From Pasteurellaceae bacterium RH1A (GTDB lineage Bacteria; Pseudomonadota; Gammaproteobacteria; Enterobacterales; Pasteurellaceae), in NCBI GenBank assembly GCA_012221805.1, contig CP015195.1, positions 434,001 through 498,000 on the forward strand: a stretch of DNA of 64,000 nt. Reading direction: 5' to 3'. This document shows, in pieces, positions 58,785-64,000 of the stretch (its first letter is position 1; every line of letters starts with the position of its first letter). The notes beneath the pieces were generated by a model. It did no database searches and had not been told where the DNA came from. It was given only the letters and a program-made list of their open reading frames with translations. The position numbers and the translations under genes are program-made.

Positions 58785-59819
58785 TTATTCCTCTACTCTA
58801 AAATGTCGCTGGCTCTTGGTTTCACTGCGGCTTTCAATCAAGCGATGGTAGTTTTCAAAACGGACGGGATCAATCTTGCCCTGCTCCACAGCCTCCCGCA
58901 GGGCGCAGCCCGGATCGGCCTTGTGTTTGCAGTCACGGAATTTGCAGGTGCCCAGCACGGCTTGGAATTCCCGATAGCCCTGAGTGATTTGCTCGGCCTC
59001 CAAATGCCAGAGGCCAAATTCCCGAATGCCTGGGGAATCAATCAGGTTCCCGCCTTGGGGCAAATGATAAAGACGAGAGGCTGTGGTGGTGTGTTGGCCC
59101 AAGCCTGAGTTATCGCTCACTGCCCCCGTCAGGGCATTGACGTCAGGCAGGAGCTGATTGATGAGGCTAGACTTACCCACCCCAGATTGGCCGACAAAAA
59201 TTGAGGTGCCTTGGGATAAATAACGGTCTAACTCGGCCATATTTTCGCCCGTATTGGCGGATAAGCACAGGGTTTGATAGCCGATTTTTTGGTAAATAGC
59301 TAATTGTTCTTCAGCCGCCAAACGCTCGGCTTCATTCAGCAAATCAATTTTATTGAGCACGATCAGGGCTGGAATGCCAGCGTTTTCGCAGATGACCAAG
59401 TAACGATCGATAATATTAAGCGACAGGGTAGGCAGGACGGCAGAGACGATAATAATCTGGTCAATATTGGCCGCCATAACCTTAATGCCATCATAATAAT
59501 CGGGGCGAGATAGCTCATTCTGGCGGGGATAAACCGCCTCAATCACGCCACTAATCCCTTGTAACTGTTCGTTGCCCTGACGCCAAGACACCAAATCCCC
59601 CACCACCACATTTTTCAGGGTACGGCGAAGATTGCAACGCACGATTTCCCCGCCAGCAGCCTCCACATCCGCATGCTTGGCATGGCGGGTCACAACCACA
59701 CCCTCTTGCGCCTCTCCCAACATCTCATCCTGCCATTCCAGCTCTTTTTTATGGATTTTCTTATGGTGGTTGGACTGGATCCGCCGCTTTTGGTTTTGGG
59801 TTAGTTTAGGTTTGCTCAA
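58785..59819 (-). CDS. rsgA: ribosome biogenesis GTPase RsgA
   Basis: 344 residues with circularly permuted GTPase motifs: NKIDLL (G4) comes before [15 protein letters not shown] (G1) and [11 protein letters not shown] (G3). An N-terminal OB fold and a C-terminal zinc site ([14 protein letters not shown]) complete the family plan. It matures the 30S subunit. Confidence 0.97.
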   Translation of the reverse strand: MSKPKLTQNQKRRIQSNHHKKIHKKELEWQDEMLGEAQEGVVVTRHAKHADVEAAGGEIVRCNLRRTLKNVVVGDLVSWRQGNEQLQGISGVIEAVYPRQNELSRPDYYDGIKVMAANIDQIIIVSAVLPTLSLNIIDRYLVICENAGIPALIVLNKIDLLNEAERLAAEEQLAIYQKIGYQTLCLSANTGENMAELDRYLSQGTSIFVGQSGVGKSSLINQLLPDVNALTGAVSDNSGLGQHTTTASRLYHLPQGGNLIDSPGIREFGLWHLEAEQITQGYREFQAVLGTCKFRDCKHKADPGCALREAVEQGKIDPVRFENYHRLIESRSETKSQRHFRVEE

Positions 59820-59888
59820 GGGCTTGTTCTCGTTGGCTAAAGCTAGATAAGAAAAAAGCCTTGAAATAATTTCAAAGCCTTTAGAATT

Positions 59889-60253
59889 TGGTGGAGCTGG
59901 GGGGAGTTGAACCCCCGTCCGAAATCACTCAACCTTCAGTACTACACGTTTAGTCAGTCTTTAATTTCACCTAAGCATGCGGACAGACACGCTAAACTTA
60001 GGCTAGTTTGATTCAATTTAGTGCTTCGATCCTCAAACAGCGGCTTCCACACGATCTCGTTTGGGTTTGACTCCGCTTGATCCCCGTCTTACGAGCGAAA
60101 GCTGGGGAGCGAAGGCGATGAGCAGGTTATTAAGCTGCTAAAGCGTATTGTTCGTCGTTTGCGACTATTGTTTTGCGGTTTGTTTACGAGGCCTACCGCA
60201 CCTCGACGTGCACCTTGGGCATCATTAATCCCGTCGAATCCAGAATCAGCCCC
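59889..60253 (-). ncRNA. ssrA: tmRNA
   Basis: 365 bases on the minus strand, starting GGGGCTGATTCTGGATTCGA and ending with a T arm (GTTCAACTCC) and encoded CCA. The tag frame at 60162-60130 reads ANDEQYALAA followed by TAA. Rescues stalled ribosomes. The 113 bases to rpoH hold the divergent promoters. Confidence 0.98.
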
Positions 60254-60308
60254 AAAAAGTCCTGCGATCCTACTACAAGCGGCTGGCTTTGTAAACTTTT
60301 TTGCAAAT

Positions 60309-60337
60309 TTGTACTCTATCTAAATTAGTGTTATAAA
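60309..60337 (+). promoter_or_regulatory. sigma-70 promoter of rpoH
   Basis: TTGTAC (60309-60314), 17 bases, TATAAA (60332-60337), 29 bases before the ATG. Confidence 0.65.
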
Positions 60338-60366
60338 GAGCGAATTTTGAGAAGATGAGATAGCCC

Positions 60367-61299
60367 ATGAAAGAAAATCACGATGATGAGATTGAAATCA
60401 TCGAGCCAGATGAAGTGGAATTGATTGAGACAGACCCGCTAGAACATAAGGCCCTGGCAGCCAATACCCTGCCCATGCCCCAAGGCGGCAACCTGGAAAG
60501 CTATATCCGCATGGCCAATCAGTACCCGATTTTAACCCCAGAGCGGGAAAAAGAGCTGGCCGAGCGTTTGTATTATGATGAGGACATTGAGGCAGCTAAA
60601 GAGCTGATTATGTCGCATTTACGCTTCGTCATTCACATCGCCCGAGGCTACATGGGCTATGGCCTGCCACTGGCAGATCTTATTCAGGAGGGCAATATCG
60701 GCCTGATGAAGGCGGTTAAACGCTTTAATCCTGAAGTGGGCGTGCGGCTGGTTTCCTTTGCGGTCCACTGGGTTAAGGCGGAGATCCACGAATATGTGCT
60801 GAAAAACTGGCGGATCGTTAAGGTGGCCACCACCAAGGCTCAACGCAAGCTCTTCTTTAATTTGCGGAAAAATAAACAGCGTTTGGCCTGGTTTAATGAG
60901 GAAGAAATCCAGCAGGTGGCCAAGGACTTGGGCGTGTCGCCTGAAGAGGTTAAGGAGATGGAGTCCCGCATGACTGGCCAGGATATGGGCTACGACCTGC
61001 CTGTGGGCGATGATGGTGACGATGCCTATGTGCCGTCCATGTACCTGGAGGACAATGGCTCCAACTTTGCTGAAGAAATTGAGGACGAGCAGTACAACGG
61101 CCAGGCCACGGCCCAGTTAGCCTACGCCTTGGCTACCTTGGATGAGCGCAGCCAGGACATAATCAAGACCCGCTGGTTAGATGAAGAGAAGGCCACCCTG
61201 CAAGACCTGGCCGACAAGTACGGCATTTCGGCCGAACGAGTACGGCAGTTGGAAAATCAGGCACTTAAGAAGATTAAAGAAGCCATTACACTTGAATAA
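60367..61299 (+). CDS. rpoH: heat-shock sigma factor RpoH (sigma-32)
   Basis: 310 residues. Region 2 has [21 protein letters not shown] and [20 protein letters not shown]; the RpoH box [15 protein letters not shown] is present; region 4 ends [20 protein letters not shown] very acidic N-terminal extension of about 25 residues ([17 protein letters not shown]) precedes the usual start region [14 protein letters not shown]; it is absent from E. coli RpoH. It should drive the dnaK promoter at 11184. An insertion sequence now sits in its terminator. Confidence 0.97.
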   Translation: MKENHDDEIEIIEPDEVELIETDPLEHKALAANTLPMPQGGNLESYIRMANQYPILTPEREKELAERLYYDEDIEAAKELIMSHLRFVIHIARGYMGYGLPLADLIQEGNIGLMKAVKRFNPEVGVRLVSFAVHWVKAEIHEYVLKNWRIVKVATTKAQRKLFFNLRKNKQRLAWFNEEEIQQVAKDLGVSPEEVKEMESRMTGQDMGYDLPVGDDGDDAYVPSMYLEDNGSNFAEEIEDEQYNGQATAQLAYALATLDERSQDIIKTRWLDEEKATLQDLADKYGISAERVRQLENQALKKIKEAITLE

Positions 61300-61302
61300 G
61301 AT

Positions 61303-61315
61303 CAAGGGGTTGAAA
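61303..61315. terminator. left arm of the split rpoH terminator
   Basis: CAAGGGGTTGAAA here is the exact reverse complement of TTTCAACCCCTTG at 62434-62446. Before the insertion the arms were only about 19 bases apart, forming a 13-bp terminator stem between rpoH and rpe. Confidence 0.85.
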
Positions 61316-61340
61316 TCTTGCAAAAATCTGCAAATTTTCA

Positions 61341-62430
61341 GGCATATAGGACAAAATAGTTGGTAAAAAGTGGCTTAAAGCCTTATAGTACAAGGCTTTA
61401 AGCCCTCTTTTTGAAATATGCACAAAAAACTGTCCTTTCTGCCAACATTCCCCGATCCAGAAGTATGGCAAACAAAATAATGTACAGCGTTACAAATGTC
61501 TTAGCTGTAATAAAACATTTACCTTTAAGAATAAATTAGATCCTGAAAAAAATTGGCTTGATTATTCATCTGGAAAACAAACACAAGTACAGTTAGCAGA
61601 AAAATATTCTTGCTCTTCTCGAACTATTCGAAGATATTTAGAGAAGCACCCTAAATCCTCCTTAAATAAACCTCAAAATACATACTTGAACTTAATTATT
61701 GATACAACATTCTTTCACCGAGATTTTGGTGTAATGGTGTTTATTGATAGCTCTACAAAAAAGGTGGTTTATCACCAAATAGTCAAAACAGAAAAAGATA
61801 TCTATTACAAGAAGGCCATGAACCGTTTAAGGGAAAGAAATTATATTATTCAATCAGTTACCTGTGATGGGCGTAGAGGCCTCTTAAAAGATTTGTTCAA
61901 TACACCAACACAGATGTGTCAGTTTCATCTTGTAGCAATCGTAATGAGGGCATTGAGAAAGAAACATCAATCACATGCAGGAAGAGAATTAAAAAGTATT
62001 ATTAAGACGCTTAAAACCAGCTCTAAAAATGAATTTTATTTAAAAATATATGAATGGAAGAGAAAACACCAGGAGTTTTTAAGTGAACGGTCAGATAAAC
62101 CAAATGAAAAAGGGAAATACCCTTATAAACATCGAAGTGTAAGAAGTGCTGCTGCGAGTATTAAGCGTTATTATGAATATATTTTTACTTATGAGAAATA
62201 TCCTGAATTAAATATTGAAAAGACAACAAATAGGATTGAAGGTTTATTTAAGGAACTAAAAGACAAATTACGTCCGCACAGCGGTTTAACAAGAAAGCAT
62301 AAGATCTTGTTTATACAGGACTTTTTGAACAAAAAGAGTTGGTAAGGATCTGTTAAAATAATCTTTACCAACTTTTTTGTCCTATAGAGGCATAAAGTGC
62401 AAAAAGACCAACTATTTTGTCCTATATGCC
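61341..62430 (+). mobile_element. IS256-like insertion sequence (Zn-binding variant), 1090 bp
   Basis: Bounded by 24-bp perfect terminal inverted repeats (61341-61364, beginning GGCATATAGGACAAAATAGT, and 62407-62430) and flanked by an 8-bp direct repeat AATTTTCA at 61333-61340 and 62431-62438, the target duplication. One transposase frame fills it. A second, imperfect copy of the right repeat lies at 62367-62391. AT-rich compared with its surroundings. Only copy in this window. Confidence 0.93.
61389..62345 (+). CDS. IS256-family transposase, Zn-binding variant; start unclear
   Basis: The open frame (positions given from the first codon after a stop) reads from a zinc ribbon, CPFCQHSPIQKYGKQ with CLSC, through a helix-turn-helix (AEKYSCSSRTIRRYLEKHP) to the MULE-like catalytic core: IIDTTFFHRDFG, then VTCDGRRGLL, then a C-terminal Glu region (KTTNRIEGLFKELKDKLRPH), giving a DDE set. 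No ATG, GTG or TTG lies upstream of the zinc ribbon in this frame. The likely ATG, 61418, is in another frame and is separated by a run of six A; five A would join them. So this copy may be frame-shifted, or depend on slippage. It points the same way as rpoH. Confidence 0.8.
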   Translation, partial: YKALSPLFEICTKNCPFCQHSPIQKYGKQNNVQRYKCLSCNKTFTFKNKLDPEKNWLDYSSGKQTQVQLAEKYSCSSRTIRRYLEKHPKSSLNKPQNTYLNLIIDTTFFHRDFGVMVFIDSSTKKVVYHQIVKTEKDIYYKKAMNRLRERNYIIQSVTCDGRRGLLKDLFNTPTQMCQFHLVAIVMRALRKKHQSHAGRELKSIIKTLKTSSKNEFYLKIYEWKRKHQEFLSERSDKPNEKGKYPYKHRSVRSAAASIKRYYEYIFTYEKYPELNIEKTTNRIEGLFKELKDKLRPHSGLTRKHKILFIQDFLNKKSW

Positions 62431-62450
62431 AATTTTCAACCCCTTGTCTT

Positions 62451-63122
62451 TTAGATCTTGGCCAGCTCCTGCCGCATTTGGTCGATGACAGCCTTGTAAT
62501 CTGGCTGGTCAAAAATGGCCGAGCCTGCCACAAACATATCAGCCCCTGCCTGGGCAATCTGGGCAATATTATTGACCTTGACCCCGCCGTCCACTTCTAA
62601 GCGGATATTATAGCCGCTCGCATCAATCCGCTTGCGGGCTTCTTTGAGCTTGTCCAAGGTGCTTGGAATAAAGGACTGGCCGCCAAAGCCAGGATTGACT
62701 GACATGAGCAAAATCACATCCACCTTGTCCATCACATAGTCTAAATAGGTCAGTGGCGTGGCTGGGTTGAAGACCAGGCCAGACTTACAGCCCTGATCCC
62801 GAATAAGCTGGAGGGTGCGGTCGATATGTTCAGTCGCCTCTGGGTGGAAGGTGATGTAATCCGCCCCTGCCTTGGCGAAATCAGGGATTAAACGTTCCAC
62901 AGGCTTGGCCATAAGATGCACGTCAATGGGGCAGGTGATGCCACAATCCCGTAGGGCCTGGCAGATGGCTGGGCCAAAGGTCAGATTAGGCACATAGTGG
63001 TTGTCCATCACATCAAAATGAATCAGATCTGCACCTGCCTCCAGCACCTTTTGGACATCATCGCCCAGGCGGGCAAGGTCGGCAGATAGAATGGAAGGAG
63101 CAATTAAAAAGGGTTGTTTCAT
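62451..63122 (-). CDS. rpe: ribulose-phosphate 3-epimerase
   Basis: 223 residues, TIM barrel of the pentose phosphate pathway. Seen: [33 protein letters not shown] with metal ligands, [23 protein letters not shown] and [10 protein letters not shown]. It ends next to the right arm of the split terminator. Confidence 0.98.
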   Translation of the reverse strand: MKQPFLIAPSILSADLARLGDDVQKVLEAGADLIHFDVMDNHYVPNLTFGPAICQALRDCGITCPIDVHLMAKPVERLIPDFAKAGADYITFHPEATEHIDRTLQLIRDQGCKSGLVFNPATPLTYLDYVMDKVDVILLMSVNPGFGGQSFIPSTLDKLKEARKRIDASGYNIRLEVDGGVKVNNIAQIAQAGADMFVAGSAIFDQPDYKAVIDQMRQELAKI

Positions 63123-63152
63123 AGGGCCTCACAACTGAATTCAACACAAAAG

Positions 63153-63226
63153 GATCGCGCCAGCGTCCACGCTGGTGCGGATAAGCTCTTGATTTATAAG
63201 GCACCAGCGTGGAGGCTGGCGCTATC
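63153..63226. repeat. GCGCCAGCG palindromic repeat, family B copy 4
   Basis: GCGCCAGCGTCCACGCTGG and CCAGCGTGGAGGCTGGCGC face each other between rpe and rsmB. Confidence 0.85.
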
Positions 63227-63273
63227 ATATTTTAGTGCATACCGTAACACAAATTACTTTTTCAAACTGCGAC

Positions 63274-64000
63274 CTAGATCACGGTTTTGACTAATTTTGC
63301 ATAGAAGAAACCATCGCCGCCCAGCTCGCTTGGCAAGAATTGTTTTTCCAGCACCTTTTCACCCCCAAAATCCATCTCAACCAGTCGGGCAGTTGGCTCA
63401 ACCTCCAAAAAACGGGCGATTTGTTGGCTGTTTTCTTCTGGCAAGATGGAGCAAGTGGCATAAAGCAGCACCCCGTTTGGCTTGAGCCTTTGCCAGAGAG
63501 CCTTGAGGATCTTGGCTTGCAGGGCGGCCAGCTCGGCAATATCTTCTTCCTTGCGTAGCCATTTAATATCTGGGTGGCGGCGGATCACGCCCGTAGCGGA
63601 ACAAGGAGCATCCAGCAAAATGCGGTCAAAGAGCAGGCCTTCTTCTAACCATTGGTCAGGCCTTGAGGCATCGCCACAAATGACTTGTGCCTGCTGGCCC
63701 AAACGAGCCAGGTTTTCTTCCACCCGCTTGAGGCGGTTAGCCTCAATATCCAGGGCAATCACACGGGCCTGGGGGGCATTTTCCAGAATGTGGGTGGTTT
63801 TGCCGCCAGGAGCAGCACAAGCATCTAAAATCAGCTCGCCATTTTGGGCCTCAAGCAGCTTGGCCGACCACTGGGCATGGGCATCCTGCACCGTGGCCCA
63901 GCCCTCTGCAAAATGGGGCAGTTGGCTGACGGCCAAGGGTTTTTCCAAAAGCAGGGCGCAATCTGGCAGGCAAGCGGTCAAATCTTGTGGATTTTTTGCA
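63274..64000 (-). CDS. rsmB: 16S rRNA m5C967 methyltransferase RsmB, C-terminal part
   Basis: The frame runs off the right edge, so the N-terminal (NusB-like) domain is missing. Visible: the SAM-binding segment [31 protein letters not shown], and the two catalytic Cys motifs [17 protein letters not shown] and [16 protein letters not shown]. The uptake core GCAAGCGGTCAAAT is read through at 63970-63983, encoded on the opposite strand. Usually follows fmt in an operon. Confidence 0.95.
   Translation of the reverse strand, partial: AKNPQDLTACLPDCALLLEKPLAVSQLPHFAEGWATVQDAHAQWSAKLLEAQNGELILDACAAPGGKTTHILENAPQARVIALDIEANRLKRVEENLARLGQQAQVICGDASRPDQWLEEGLLFDRILLDAPCSATGVIRRHPDIKWLRKEEDIAELAALQAKILKALWQRLKPNGVLLYATCSILPEENSQQIARFLEVEPTARLVEMDFGGEKVLEKQFLPSELGGDGFFYAKLVKTVI

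Overview
The window looks like a chromosomal segment of a member of the Pasteurellaceae (Gammaproteobacteria). Gene content and order (rpsU-dnaG-rpoD, prfA-prmC-SirB1, dnaK-dnaJ, an rplKA pair without rplJL, the pst/pho block, an HI1450-type DNA-mimic protein, tmRNA tag ANDEQYALAA) fit that family. So do the many copies of the DNA-uptake core ACAAGCGGT, which is the Actinobacillus pleuropneumoniae-type uptake signal rather than the Haemophilus influenzae type (AAGTGCGGT). I cannot name the species. The base composition is balanced, with several distinctly AT-rich islands.

Layout, left half: M48 peptidase end, thyA, a lipoprotein, then the macromolecular-synthesis genes rpsU-dnaG-rpoD, with dnaG split by a frameshift and a HigBA-like toxin-antitoxin pair lying between dnaG and rpoD (1-7.1 kb). 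Next come prfA-prmC-sirB1, a hydroxyacid dehydrogenase, and dnaK-dnaJ behind a heat-shock promoter (7-14.7 kb). Two tRNA-Asp genes, ffh and pdxY follow. A riboflavin operon ribD-ribE-ribBA-ribH on the minus strand is headed by an FMN riboswitch, with palindromic repeats in the leader and in every gap (18-22.3 kb). Then ligA, a USG-1-like protein, a DinJ/YafQ-like toxin-antitoxin pair, ybaK, rplKA and an orphan TonB-dependent receptor (22-30.6 kb).

Layout, right half: aldA with a CRP site, then a 1567-residue IgA1-protease-like autotransporter with four copies of a repeated module (30.9-37.3 kb). Next tpiA, a His-rich znuA, hemB, arsC, aroQ, selB, grxB, modF and trmN6 (37.6-46.5 kb). The phosphate block phoU-pstSCAB-phoBR runs leftward from two Pho boxes (46.6-53.4 kb). 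Then tmk-mltG and four tandem tRNA-Lys genes, one with a CTT anticodon. Next to the tRNA genes lies an AT-rich island holding a type III (RNA-protein) ToxIN toxin-antitoxin system and an unidentified small gene (55.6-56.9 kb). dapD, yciU, a flavin reductase, rsgA, tmRNA and rpoH follow. An IS256-like element with intact inverted repeats and an 8-bp target duplication sits inside the rpoH terminator. The window ends with rpe and a partial rsmB.

Most useful for a second look: the ToxIN module with its three pseudoknot-forming antitoxin repeats; the A AAA AAG frameshift in the essential dnaG gene; the module expansion in the autotransporter; the MITE-like elements that carry uptake sequences; and the insertion sequence that split the rpoH terminator.
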